NCBI GenBank assembly: GCA_963723745.1 | Contig: CAVRRZ010000006.1 | Location: 62,001 to 126,000 of the forward strand | Source of the DNA: CAVRRZ01 sp963723745 | Lineage (GTDB): Bacteria; Actinomycetota; Actinomycetes; Mycobacteriales; Geodermatophilaceae | Length of the DNA: 64,000 nt | Direction of reading: 5' to 3' | Shown here: positions 1 to 9,055 of the stretch, piece by piece | Numbering within the stretch: the first letter of the stretch is position 1 | Layout: each line of letters opens with the position of its first letter | The notes under the pieces: model-generated | Seen by the model: the letters and a program-made list of their open reading frames with translations, nothing else | Told to the model about the DNA's origin: nothing | The model's database searches: none | Position numbers and translations under genes: made by a program

Positions 1-749
1 CCGCGACCGAACAGACCGAGGGCCCGCTCCCGCCGCACGGCCTGCAGCGCCTCCTGCGCCTCGGCAGTGGTGTCGGCGGCGACTGCGTTGACGCCGGCGA
101 TCACGTACGGCGCCTCGAGCTGGTCGGAGGGCTTGAAGCTCTGTCGGTACAGCGCGACCGCGGCCTCGAGGGCCTGCGGTGCGAAGTGCGAGGCGAAGGC
201 GTAGGGCAGCCCGAGCGCGGCGGCGAGCTGGGCGCCGAACAGCGAGGAGCCGAGGATGTACAGCGGCACCCGCGAGCCGTTACCGGGGATCGCGTCGACA
301 CCGGGTACCCGGGTCTCGCCGGCGAGGTAGCCCTGCAGCTCCTGCACGTCCTGCGGGAAGGCATCGGCCGACCGCGCGTCGCGGCGCAGCGCGTACATCG
401 TGTTCTGGTCGGAGCCGGGCGCGCGGCCGAGGCCCAGGTCGATCCGGCCGGGGTACATCGCGTCCAGCGTGCCGAACTGCTCGGCGATCGTGAGCGGCGA
501 GTGGTTGGGCAGCATCACGCCGCCGGCGCCGAGCCGGATCGAGCTCGTGTGCGCGCCGACGTGCGCGATCAGCACGCTGGTCGCCGACGAGGCGATCGAC
601 GGCATGTTGTGGTGCTCGGCGTACCAGACACGCCGGTAGCCGTACTCCTCGGCACGCTGCGCCAGCGCGACGCTGGCGGCGATGCTGTCGCTCGGCGTCC
701 CATCGCGGGTGATCGGAGCGAGGTCGAGGACGGACAGCGGGATGCGCAT
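1..749 (-). CDS. Luciferase-like (LLM class) flavin-dependent oxidoreductase, C-terminal part outside window
   Basis: Starts at an ATG (MRIPLSVLDLAPI) and runs off the left edge, leaving about 249 codons. The N-terminal pattern (LSVLDLAPI, then EYGYRRVWYAEHHNMPSIAS) and the RIDLGLGRAPGSDQ segment are typical of the MsnO8-type branch of the bacterial luciferase superfamily. These are TIM-barrel enzymes that use FMNH2 or F420H2 with oxygen or organic substrates. The substrate cannot be read from sequence. No partner gene is visible: downstream lies outside the window, and upstream is a 144-base gap and then a tRNA. The reading frame is intact throughout. Confidence 0.85.
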   Translation of the reverse strand, partial: MRIPLSVLDLAPITRDGTPSDSIAASVALAQRAEEYGYRRVWYAEHHNMPSIASSATSVLIAHVGAHTSSIRLGAGGVMLPNHSPLTIAEQFGTLDAMYPGRIDLGLGRAPGSDQNTMYALRRDARSADAFPQDVQELQGYLAGETRVPGVDAIPGNGSRVPLYILGSSLFGAQLAAALGLPYAFASHFAPQALEAAVALYRQSFKPSDQLEAPYVIAGVNAVAADTTAEAQEALQAVRRERALGLFGR

Positions 750-893
750 GCGGGAACAGCCTTTCGAGTCGGTTGCTCGAAGCAACGCCGGCCGGCCGGG
801 ATCGCTTCCGCTCGGGACGCGGGGGAGGAGGTGTTCCGCTTCACCCCGGATCGACCGAGCTCGCACACGCAGGTGGTGGGGCGGGTGGTGTGG

Positions 894-967
894 TGGGGCG
901 GGTGGGGCTCGAACCCACGACCCAGGGATTATGAGTCCCCTGCTCTGACCGGCTGAGCTACCGCCCC
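894..967 (-). tRNA. tRNA with CAU anticodon (elongator Met or Ile2)
   Basis: On the minus strand all four arms fold: acceptor GGGGCGG/CCGCCCC, D-stem GCTC/GAGC, anticodon stem GGGGA/TCCCT with loop CTCATAA, T-arm GTGGG-TTCGAGC-CCCAC, and discriminator A. The anticodon is CAU. The standard G1-C72 pair argues against initiator tRNA, which has a mismatch there. Elongator Met and lysidine-modified Ile2 cannot be separated by eye. No CCA is encoded. Confidence 0.93.
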
Positions 968-1189
968 GTCGTCCGGACGACAGCCTGCCAGACGCCCCCG
1001 GGAGGCCGGGAGCCGCGCGGACCGCGGGCCGGAATCGGTACCGATGAGGGTCGTGAGGCGCTGACCTGCACCGCGTTATCCGCCTGTGACATCCACCGGT
1101 TCGTTGGGTACGTTCGGCCGCGGCCCGATCGAGAGTCGCCCCCGAAAACCGAGGGCCTCGAGCGGGCCCTGCCGAACCGTCCCGGTGCA

Positions 1190-1330
1190 CGTGCCGGGGT
1201 GGACCGGGGACCCACCGATCCCCTGGGGTGAATCCCGCTCGCGCACACCTGTGCGTGGGCAGGTAGGGCACCGTTTCCGCGGCCCGAACCCGTCAGCTAA
1301 CCCGGTAGGCGGCCGCGAGGAACGGAGAAG
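1190..1330 (+). promoter_or_regulatory. Probable c-di-AMP riboswitch (ydaO/yuaA type) upstream of M23 peptidase
   Basis: The untranslated region ahead of the M23 gene carries the actinobacterial ydaO-yuaA signature: a GGGTGAATCCCGC segment near 1225-1240, then CCGAACCCGTCAGCTAACC near 1284-1302, followed by the GGTAGGCGGC closing strand and the ribosome binding site GGAG at 1325-1328. In actinobacteria this riboswitch class binds c-di-AMP and usually turns off genes for resuscitation factors and cell-wall hydrolases. That matches the gene downstream. The exact ends are approximate, because the fold was matched by eye rather than by covariance model. Confidence 0.8.
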
Positions 1331-1337
1331 CGTCGCG

Positions 1338-2579
1338 TTGGCGACCAGGCACAACCGCACCCCCCGTATCGCCCGACCGACCACAGAATCGCTCCGCCGT
1401 CACGCCTGGATCCCTCGGGCTGGTGTGCTGGCCGCGGCCCTGACCGCGGCGATCGTCGGCCTGCCGCTGGTGCCCGCCGGCGCGGCCCCCGGCGACAGCG
1501 TCATCCGCTCCGAGCGGGACGCCGTCGCCGCGCAGGTCGAGGAGATGGAGAAGCGCGTCGCGAAGGCCGACGAGGCGCTGCAGCGCATGACGCTCGAGGC
1601 CGAGGCCGCGGCCGACGCCGTCCTCAAGTCGAGGGTCGACCTCGCCCGCGCCGAGAAGGAGGCCGCCGAGACGGCCGCGGCGCTGGCCGCCGCGGAGAAG
1701 GCCGTCGAGTCCATGCAGGACGACGTCGCCACCCTCGGCCGTGAGGCGTACATGGGGGAGGACGCCTTCGGTGAGGTCGCCCTGCTGCTGGACTCGGAGA
1801 GCCCCGGCGAGCTCCTGCAGCGCGCGGCCACCCTGGACCTGCTCGGCGAGAACCGGGCGACCGCGCTCGAGGCGCTGGAGGTGCTCGAGCGCCAGCACCA
1901 GGACGCCGACGACGCCGCGCGCGAGGCGGTGCGCAAGCGCGACGCTGCGGCGGAGGCGGCCACCGAGGCGGAGCGGAAGGTGCGCGAGCGCGTCGACAAG
2001 GCGCAGACCGCCTTCGACGAGATGACCGCTGAGAAGGCCGAGCTCGACGCGAAGCTCGACCGCGCCGAGATCCGGCTGCTGGAGCTGCAGGGCCGGCGCG
2101 ACGCGGCCCGGGAGCACGCTCGGATCAAGGCGGCCGAGACGGCCGCCGCCACCGCGCGCAGCACCCTGACCGCCGCGCGCGGCGCGGTGGCGCCCACGAC
2201 CGGCCGGGTGACCTCCTGCTACGGGCCCCGCTGGGGGACCATGCACAGCGGCGTCGACATCGCCGCGCCGATCGGCACGCCCGTCTTCACGCCCGCCGAC
2301 GGCGTCGTGCTCGACGCGGGGCCGGCCAGCGGATTCGGTCTCGCGGTCTACGTCCAGCACGCCGACGGCACGATCACCCTCTACGGGCACATCAACCAGT
2401 TCTTCGTGTCCCCGGGGCAGACGGTGAAGGCCGGCCAGCAGATCGCCGAGGTGGGCAACCGAGGGCAGTCCACCGGTCCCCACCTCCACTTCGAGGTGCA
2501 CACCGGCGGGCTCTACGCCAACCGCACCAATCCGACGCCGTGGCTGAGCGCCCGCGGCATCTCCCTCGGGGGCTGCTGA
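1338..2579 (+). CDS. Secreted M23-family peptidoglycan endopeptidase with coiled-coil domain
   Basis: About 413 residues. The start is the TTG at 1338, chosen because GGAG lies nine bases upstream and a signal peptide follows directly (Arg-rich n-region, AGVLAAALTAAIVGLPLVPA core, AGAAP cleavage region). An earlier in-frame start at 1086 would run through the riboswitch and is rejected. Residues ~50-280 are a long Ala/Glu/Arg-rich coiled coil of the kind seen in EnvC/RipA-like hydrolases. The C-terminal ~125 residues are an M23 (LytM) zinc peptidase domain, with the metal-binding motifs HSGVDIAAP and GPHLHFEVH intact. It probably cleaves peptidoglycan cross-bridges during growth or division, under c-di-AMP control. 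Confidence 0.9.
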   Translation: MATRHNRTPRIARPTTESLRRHAWIPRAGVLAAALTAAIVGLPLVPAGAAPGDSVIRSERDAVAAQVEEMEKRVAKADEALQRMTLEAEAAADAVLKSRVDLARAEKEAAETAAALAAAEKAVESMQDDVATLGREAYMGEDAFGEVALLLDSESPGELLQRAATLDLLGENRATALEALEVLERQHQDADDAAREAVRKRDAAAEAATEAERKVRERVDKAQTAFDEMTAEKAELDAKLDRAEIRLLELQGRRDAAREHARIKAAETAAATARSTLTAARGAVAPTTGRVTSCYGPRWGTMHSGVDIAAPIGTPVFTPADGVVLDAGPASGFGLAVYVQHADGTITLYGHINQFFVSPGQTVKAGQQIAEVGNRGQSTGPHLHFEVHTGGLYANRTNPTPWLSARGISLGGC

Positions 2580-2583
2580 CCCG

Positions 2584-3489
2584 CTACCGGAACAGGCGCC
2601 CCAGCAGGCCGACCGGACCGCTCATGGTCCGGGCGGCCAGCTGGAGGATCGGCCCGCCCGGGATGCCGGGCACGTGCTGCACGATCGGCGCCAGTGTCAG
2701 CAGCCCCGTCGGGGAGTGCACCGTCAGCCGGCCCTTCGCGACGGCCGTCATCGGGTTGATCCGTCCGGCGGCCGCCTCCAGGAGCACCGCCACCGGCGCC
2801 TCGACCGCCGGACCGGCGGTGTCACCGGAGGCGACCTGGCGCACGGTCCAGCCGGCGGGGTCCGAAGCGAACGCCCAGCCGCCGTCGGGGCCGGTGAGCG
2901 TCGCCCCGCCGGTGATGCCGCAGGACGACGCCAGGGCGCCGGTCACGTCGGTCAGCGCCGCCAGCCCGGACACGAGCGCGGACGTCGGTGGGGGAGCGGC
3001 ACCGCACGAGACGAGGTCCAGCCCGTGGACGGCGAGCTCGTACGCCTGGCCCAGGGCGACGCTGAGCAGCGGCAGCGGCCCGACCACCGAGACCGTGGTC
3101 GCGGTGTCCAGAGCGACCGGTTCGTCGGTCAGGAAGCGGGCGGTCGCCTCGCGGTTGCGGCGCAGCGCCGCCAGCACCTCGGCGCGTGGGGCGTCGCGGT
3201 GCGCCCGCACCACCCGGGCGTTCACCGCATCGGGGTCGGGACGGGAACCCGCACCGCCCGCTCGCGCCGAGGCGATCAGGTCGGCCATGGCGGTGTGATC
3301 GTCCCAGCAGCCGAGGTGGACGAGGATCTCCTGCGCCCGCCAGTGCGGCAGACGCGACGGTCGCCGGAGGTCGACCTCCTCGGCCTGCGCCAGGAACGCG
3401 TCCCACGCCTCGAGCACCATCGGCCCGACGACGTCGCGGCCGGCATCGGCAAGGCCGGACGTGCGCGCGGACTTCCGGGAGCTGGTCAT
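2584..3489 (-). CDS. Mycothiol-dependent maleylpyruvate isomerase-family protein
   Basis: 301 residues starting at the ATG at 3489, which is preceded by a GGAG site. The N-terminal helix bundle (WDAFLAQAEEVDLRRPSRLP, then EILVHLGCWDDHTAMADL) is a DinB/MDMPI fold. Conserved histidines in LVHLGCWDDH and YELAVHGLDLV are the likely metal ligands. The C-terminal part resembles the small SCP2-like domain common in this family. Members use or are predicted to use mycothiol, but many have no known substrate, so no specific reaction is assigned. It converges tail-to-tail with the M23 gene, with four bases between the two stop codons. Confidence 0.75.
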   Translation of the reverse strand: MTSSRKSARTSGLADAGRDVVGPMVLEAWDAFLAQAEEVDLRRPSRLPHWRAQEILVHLGCWDDHTAMADLIASARAGGAGSRPDPDAVNARVVRAHRDAPRAEVLAALRRNREATARFLTDEPVALDTATTVSVVGPLPLLSVALGQAYELAVHGLDLVSCGAAPPPTSALVSGLAALTDVTGALASSCGITGGATLTGPDGGWAFASDPAGWTVRQVASGDTAGPAVEAPVAVLLEAAAGRINPMTAVAKGRLTVHSPTGLLTLAPIVQHVPGIPGGPILQLAARTMSGPVGLLGRLFR

Positions 3490-3632
3490 GGCCCGCTCCC
3501 TACCCTGCCCCGAGGCCGCCAGGCATCGCCGCCCTGCGGTGCCGCGCACACCGGCCCACCGCCCCGCAAGCCGTTTCACCCGGTCGGAGGAGACGGAAGA
3601 TCAAGAACCGGCCGGGCGCGGCCGATCGTCAG

Positions 3633-4778
3633 GTGGTGAGCGCGGGACAGGAGCTAGGCCGCCGGACGGGGGACACCCCGCCCGGCAGGCTGAGTCGGCT
3701 CGGCACCCGGCTGGCCAACGGCCTGTACCGGCCGTTGGCAGCGGACGACGACAGCGCCGCCTACTGGGTCCGCCACGTCCGGCTCGGGGTCCTGCTCACC
3801 GAGATCTGCGCGGTCGCCGCGCTGATCTACGCGGTGCTGACCCCCAGCGGCGCGGGTCGTTCCCCGGTCGTGCCCGCCCTGGCCGCGTCCTGCATCGTGG
3901 CGGCCCCGCTGCTGCTCCGGCTGCCCCTGGCGGCCATGATGCGCGATCACCGTGGCCCGCTGTTGTTCTACAGCTGGAGCCTCTCGGTGACGGCCGTCGT
4001 CGCGGTCGCCGCCCGGATCGACGGAGGGGCGACCAGCCCCCTGTACTCCATGCTCTTCCTGACCCTCGGCTTTCTTGCGGTGGCCTATCCGCCGTACGGA
4101 GTGGTCGCCATGGGCACGGTCATGACGGCCGCCTACCTGCTCGTCGTCTCCCTGCCCGACCTCACCCTGTCGGCCGCACTCGTCGCCGTGATCATGGCTA
4201 CGTACACGGTGCTGTGCGCCATGTCGTCGGCGAACGCATGGGCGGCCCATGACCGGCAACTGCTGCTCATCCGCTCGCAGCGGATGTTGGCGGCCACCGA
4301 CGAGCTCACCGGCGCCCCGAATCGGCGCGCGTTCCTCGACCGGCTCGGTGCTGCGCTCGAGGACGCGGCGTCCGGACGGCACCGTGTCGTCTGCCTCGTG
4401 GACCTCGACGGCTTCAAGGCGGTCAACGACCGCGACGGCCACCAGGGCGGGGACGCCGTCCTCAAGCTGGTGACCACGGCACTGTCCGGCGCCGTCCGCG
4501 AGACCGACACCGTCGCGCGCCTCGGTGGCGACGAGTTCGCCGTCCTGGCGGAGGTCGGCCCGGAGGACCCGGGGGACACCCTCGGCGAGCGGCTGCGAGC
4601 GGTCGTGGCAGCCGTGGGCGTCGAGTCGGGCGTGACCGCCAGCGTCGGAGTCGCCCCCCTGCGAGCCGGCGACGACACGGAGGCGGTGCTCCATCGCGCG
4701 GACGCGGGCATGTACCGGGCCAAGACCACCGGCGGAAATCGCGTCGACGCGGGTACCGGGAGCTGCGCACCCCGCTGA
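3633..4778 (+). CDS. Membrane-anchored diguanylate cyclase (GGDEF)
   Basis: About 381 residues. Six hydrophobic segments occupy residues ~50-205 (for example LLTEICAVAALIYAVL and LVAVIMATYTVLCAM). The C-terminal ~165 residues are a GGDEF domain beginning ATDELTGAPNRRAF. The active-site motif is a perfect RLGGDEFAVL, so c-di-GMP synthesis is expected. The N-terminal membrane part resembles MASE-type sensors, signal unknown. The start is uncertain: two adjacent GTG codons (3633, 3636) lack a good ribosome site, while a strong GGAGGAG at 3586-3592 sits eight bases before an ATC codon rather than a normal start. The gene ends before a 375-base gap. Confidence 0.87.
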   Translation: MVSAGQELGRRTGDTPPGRLSRLGTRLANGLYRPLAADDDSAAYWVRHVRLGVLLTEICAVAALIYAVLTPSGAGRSPVVPALAASCIVAAPLLLRLPLAAMMRDHRGPLLFYSWSLSVTAVVAVAARIDGGATSPLYSMLFLTLGFLAVAYPPYGVVAMGTVMTAAYLLVVSLPDLTLSAALVAVIMATYTVLCAMSSANAWAAHDRQLLLIRSQRMLAATDELTGAPNRRAFLDRLGAALEDAASGRHRVVCLVDLDGFKAVNDRDGHQGGDAVLKLVTTALSGAVRETDTVARLGGDEFAVLAEVGPEDPGDTLGERLRAVVAAVGVESGVTASVGVAPLRAGDDTEAVLHRADAGMYRAKTTGGNRVDAGTGSCAPR

Positions 4779-5153
4779 GAGAGCGGGCGTGCCACACGCG
4801 CGATGCGCTTGATCGCCACTACTGTGAGTGATCACACAGGATTTCCGGTGACGCACGCGGAACGCCAGGTCAGCAGCGCGTCACCGGGCCGAAGGCGAGT
4901 CGACGGACCAGCCCGTTCGCTCTGGACGAAGAGTGCTACGACATGGTAATGCAGCCTGACCAGCGCTAAGTCGCCCCACAGCTGCACTTCTGTCACAGCT
5001 GCCCCAAACATCCCACCACCACTGGCGCGACCCGGGGGGCATCCGGCAGACTGTCGGCAGGAGCCCTGCTCCGTCACTGCCGAACACAGCGCGTCACCGA
5101 ATCGATGGGTCCGTAGGGGAAGACGAGACCGATCGAGTCGATGGAGGTGCCCC
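4779..5153. other. Intergenic stretch with one palindromic candidate operator
   Basis: 375 bases without a convincing gene. The only structure noticed is TGTGAGTGATCACACA at 4823-4838, built on the perfect palindrome GTGATCAC. It recalls CRP-like or GntR-like operators, but the half-site spacing does not match the 16-bp CRP consensus. The end of the gap holds the GGAGG site (5143-5147) of the DUF3145 gene. Confidence 0.3.
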
Positions 5154-5654
5154 GTGCAGCGACGGTCTACCCAGGGTGTCGTCTTCGTGCACGCGTGCCC
5201 GAAGGCGCTCTGCCAGCATGTCGAGTGGGCGCTCGAGCGCGTCGTCGGCGCGCCGGTCTCCTTGACGTGGGCGGAGCAGCCCGCGGCGCACGGCTCGTTC
5301 CGTGCCGAGGTCGCCTGGACCGGATCACCCGGTACCGGCGCCCGGTTGGTGCACGCCCTGCGAGCCTGGCCGATGCTCCGCTTCGAGGTGACCGAGGAGG
5401 CCAGCCACGGCAACGACGGTGAGCGCATGTCGTACGTGCCCGGGCACGGGGTCTTCCGCGCTCCCACCAGCGCCAACGGCGACATCATGATCAGCGAGCA
5501 GCAGCTGAGGCACCTGGCCGCCACCGCCGGCTCGGCCGAGGCGTTCCGCCACGGCGTTGCCGAGCTCCTCGGTGCCGCCTGGGACGCCGACCTCGAGGTC
5601 TACCGGCACGCCGGTGACGGCACTCCCGTCACGTGGCTCCACCAGGTCGTCTGA
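5154..5654 (+). CDS. DUF3145 family conserved actinobacterial protein
   Basis: 166 residues from a GTG with GGAGG seven bases upstream. The N-terminus QGVVFVHACPKALCQHVEWAL and the ISEQQLR segment are recognisable DUF3145 features. The family is conserved across actinobacteria and commonly lies at the end of the FAS-II/accD cluster, as here, where it converges with accD. No enzymatic motif or membrane segment is visible and the function is unknown. The frame is intact, unlike neighbouring accD. Confidence 0.85.
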   Translation: MQRRSTQGVVFVHACPKALCQHVEWALERVVGAPVSLTWAEQPAAHGSFRAEVAWTGSPGTGARLVHALRAWPMLRFEVTEEASHGNDGERMSYVPGHGVFRAPTSANGDIMISEQQLRHLAATAGSAEAFRHGVAELLGAAWDADLEVYRHAGDGTPVTWLHQVV

Positions 5655-5916
5655 GGCACCCCCGTCGCTCGGGGCGATCGCTGCAGGTCACGATCCGACC
5701 ACGACCACTGCACCGGCCGGGCCGGTCGGTCGTAGGCTGAGAGCTGGTCGTCCTGGCGCCGTCGGGGAAGCGGCGTCCGGACGACTTTCTGCTCGTCGCT
5801 GACCGATACCGGCTCAACTGCAGCGCTGTGCATGCTCGTTGCGCGCAGGGCCCGGGCTGCGCCGCGTGCCGTGCGTCCGACGGGCGTGCAGTGCGGAATC
5901 GACGCCCTGACCGTCG

Positions 5917-7341
5917 CTACAGCGGGATGTTGCCGTGCGCGCCGCGTCCGGCGGGAGCGGCGGCCAGCGCCTCGACGAGCCGGCGCTTGGTCTGCGCCGG
6001 CTCGACGACCTCGTCCACGACGCCGATCTGCAGGGCGCGGTTGACGCCGCCGGCGATCCGCTCGTGCTCCTCGGCCAGCTGGGCGTGCAGCGCCTCGCGC
6101 TCGCCCGGGCGGGACGGCGGCGAGCTTCTTGCGGTGCAGGATGCCGACCGCGGCCTTCGCGCCCATGACCGCCACCTCGGCGCCGGGCCAGGCGAACACC
6201 GTGGTCGCGCCCAGCGAGCGGGCGTTCATCGCGATGTAGGCGCCGCCGTAGGACTTGCGGGTCACCAGCGTCACCCGCGGCACCACCGCCTCGGCGAAGG
6301 CGTGCAGCAGCTTGGCGCCGCGGCGCACGACGCCGTCCCACTCCTGGCCGACGCCGGGCAGGTAGCCGGGCACGTCGACCAGCACGACCAGCGGCACCCC
6401 GAAGGCGTCGCACATCCGCACGAAGCGGGCGGCCTTCTCGGCCGAGGCGGAGTCCAGGCAGCCACCGAGGCGCAGCGGGTTGTTGGCGATGACGCCGACG
6501 GTGCGCCCGGCGAGCCGGCCCAGCGTGGTGACGACGTTGGGCGCCAACCGCGGGTGCAGCTCCAGCGCCGGCCCGTCGAGCACGCGCGGCGATCAGCGGC
6601 TTGACGTCGTAGGCGCGGTTGCGTCTGCTCCGGCAGCAGCGCGCGCAGGTCGACGTCCGGCTCGCTCTCGCGCCGGCGCGAACGTGCCCTGGGCGGCCAG
6701 CAGGTCGACCGCCTGCCGGGCGGTGTCCAGCGCGGCCGGCTCGGAGTCGGTGACCACGTGGACGACGCCGCTGCGCCGGCCGTGCGTGTCCGGGCCGCCG
6801 AGGCTCTCCATGTCGACGTTCTCGCCGGTGACCGAGCGGACGACCTCCGGGCCGGTGACGAACACCCGCCCCGCCGGGCCCATGATCACCAGGTCGGTCA
6901 GCGCCGGGCCCGTAGGCGGCGCCGCCGGCTGCCGGGCCGAGGACGACGGAGATCTGCGGGATCCGGCCCGGACGACGCGCACCATCGCCGCGAAGACCTC
7001 GCCGACGGCGTGCAGCGCGCGTGACGCCCTCGGCCAGGCGGGCGCCGCCGGAGTGCCAGATCGCCGACGACGGCACGCCGCTCGCGCAGGGCGGTGTCGA
7101 TCGCGTCGACGATGTGCCGGCAGCCGTCGACGCCCATGGCCCCGCCCATGACCGTCGCGTCGGTGCAGAAGGCGATGGCAGCGGTGCCCGTGCACGGTGC
7201 CGCGTGCGGCGAGCACGCCGGAGGTGTCCCGCGGCATCAGCGGTCTGCATCGAGCCGGGTCGAAGAACCGCTCGAGGCGGCCTCCGGGTCCCGGGGGTCG
7301 ACGTCGGTCTCGACGGTACGGGTGGCATGGACGGTCGTCAC
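5917..7341 (-). CDS. accD: Acyl-CoA carboxylase beta (carboxyltransferase) subunit, frameshifted in this sequence
   Basis: The gene spans about 475 codons, the usual length for AccD5/AccD6-type subunits that transfer CO2 from biotin to acetyl- or propionyl-CoA. Start is the GTG at 7341 with GGAGG just upstream; the end is TAG after HGNIPL. The product is recovered only by moving between frames: VIMGPAGRVFVTGPEVV, then GVIANNPLRLGGCLDSASAEK and FGVPLVVLVDVPGYLPG, then REALHAQLAEEHERIAGGVN. At least five single-base indels are evident, for example near 6120, 6905, 6960 and 7065. Because the enzyme makes malonyl-CoA and is essential, I read these as sequence errors, not decay. It is the last gene of the fab operon. 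Confidence 0.85.
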
Positions 7342-7423
7342 GGGAGCCTCCGGGGCGGACGTGCTGGTGTGTGGGGACGGCCCGGGCAGGTGGGAAGACC
7401 CCTGGGGGCAGCGGGGTCCTCTG

Positions 7424-8667
7424 TCACGCGGTGGTGAACACCAGGGCGATGTTGTGGCCGCCGAAGCCGAAGGAGTCGTTGACCGCGGCGTTGAGGTGGC
7501 CCGGCGGGCCTCGCCGCGGACGATGTCGAGCGCCTGGACGGCGGCGTCGTCGTCCGGGTCGTCGAGGTTGGCCGTGGCCGGGCACGATCTGCTCGCGGAG
7601 CGCCAGGATCGTGAAGACCGACTCGAGCGCGCCGGCCGCGCCGAGCAGGTGGCCGGTCTGGCTCTTGGTGGCGGTGACCAGTACGTGCTCGCCGAGCGAG
7701 CTGCGGATCGCCGCCGCCTCGGCGGTGTCGCCGACCGGGGTCGAGGTGGCGTGCGCGTTGACGTGGCCGATGTCGGCCGGGGGCCAGGCCGGCGTCGCGC
7801 AGCGCGGCCGCGATGGCGCGGCCCGCGCCCTCGCCCTCGGGGTGCGGCGCGACCAGGTCGTAGCCGTCGGCGGTGCCGCCGGCACCGGCCAGGCGGGCGT
7901 GGACCCGGGCGCCGCGTGCCTTGGCGGCGTCCTCGCGCTCGAGGACGAGTGCCGCCGCGCCCTCGCCCAGCACGAAGCCGTCGCCGGCCTTGTCGAACGG
8001 GCGGGAGGCGCGCTCGGGCTCGTCGTTGCGGGTGGACATCGCCCGCATGGCCGCGAAGCCGGCCATGGGCAGCGGGTGCACGCAGGCCTCGGTGCCGCCG
8101 ACCAGCACCACGTCGGCGCGGTCGAACCGCAGCAGGTCCAGGCCCCAGCGGATCGCCTCGGCGCCCGACGCGCAGGCGCTGACCGGCGCGTGCACGCCGC
8201 CCTTCGCGCCGACGGCGAGCCCGACGGCGGCGGCCGGGCCGTTGGGCATGAGCATCGGGATGGTGAACGGGGAGACCCGCTTGGGTCCCTTCTCCTCGAG
8301 GACGTCGTCCTGGCCGAGCAGCGTCAGCGCGCCGCCGATGCCGGTGCCGAAGACGACCGCGATGCGCTCCGGCGTCGACGCCGGCGTCCGCCGCGCCGGA
8401 CTGCTCCCAGGCCTCCTCGGCGGCGACGACGGCGACCTGCTGGCTGCGGTCGAGCCGCCGGGCACGGACCCGGTCGATCTTCTCGACCGGGTCGTTGGCG
8501 AGCCGGGCGACGAGCTGGGCCGGGAACTCCTTGATCCAGTCGTCGGTGATCCGGCTGACCCCCGACCGCCCGGCCAGCAGGGCGTCCCACGTGCTGGCGA
8601 CGTCCCCGCCGAGCGGGGTGGTGGCACCGAGGCCGGTGACGACGACGTCGGTCGCTGGACTGCTCAT
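7424..8667 (-). CDS. fabF: 3-oxoacyl-[ACP] synthase II (KasA/FabF type), frameshifted in this sequence
   Basis: About 414 codons starting at ATG 8667 with a GGAGG site. FabF extends fatty acyl-ACP by condensing it with malonyl-ACP. The N-terminal part is clear (DVVVTGLGATTPLGGDV), and the thiolase-fold catalytic residues can all be found: Cys in VSACASGAEAI, His in NAHATSTPVGD and His in SFGFGGHNIALVF. The frame changes near 8385, near 7785 and again near 7575 and 7500, consistent with a few indel errors in an otherwise normal gene. It lies between acpP and accD, the same order as acpM-kasA-accD6 in mycobacteria but with a single synthase. Confidence 0.87.
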
Positions 8668-8733
8668 GGGTTGTCCTCCTGGACGCGGGCGGCCGGTACG
8701 GCCCCCTGGTGTGGTGGCGGGCAGGGGTCCTTG

Positions 8734-8973
8734 CTACTGGTTCTTCTCGATGTAGTTGATGGCGTCGCCGACGGTCTTGATGTTGCCGAGCTCGTCGTCG
8801 GGGATGGCGACCCCGAACTTGTCCTCGACGGCCGTGGCGATCTCGACCATCGACAGCGAGTCGACGTCGAGGTCGTCGGTGAACGACTTCTCCGGGGTGG
8901 CGTCGGCGGGCGTCACGCCGGCGACCTCCTCCAGGATCTCGGCCAGACCGGACTGGATCTCTTCGCGGGTCAC
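8734..8973 (-). CDS. acpP: Acyl carrier protein
   Basis: 79 residues, intact, starting with GTG (MTREEIQSGLAEIL). Highly acidic, as expected for ACP. The phosphopantetheine attachment serine lies in the canonical DVDSLSMVEI motif near residue 41. It carries growing acyl chains between the FabD, FabH and FabF products encoded on either side. Confidence 0.95.
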   Translation of the reverse strand: MTREEIQSGLAEILEEVAGVTPADATPEKSFTDDLDVDSLSMVEIATAVEDKFGVAIPDDELGNIKTVGDAINYIEKNQ

Positions 8974-9055
8974 GCGCGGGTCCTCTCTCTCGGAAGGGGG
9001 CGGGGAAACCCGCCGACGTCCGGGACGGGTGTCCCGGGGATCTGGGGGGTGGTGC

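Noticed and set aside
1293..2501. Long open frame of 402 codons antisense to the M23 gene
   Set aside because: It is a GC-driven mirror of a gene with signal peptide and catalytic motifs; its product is Arg/Gly/Leu-rich with no family resemblance.
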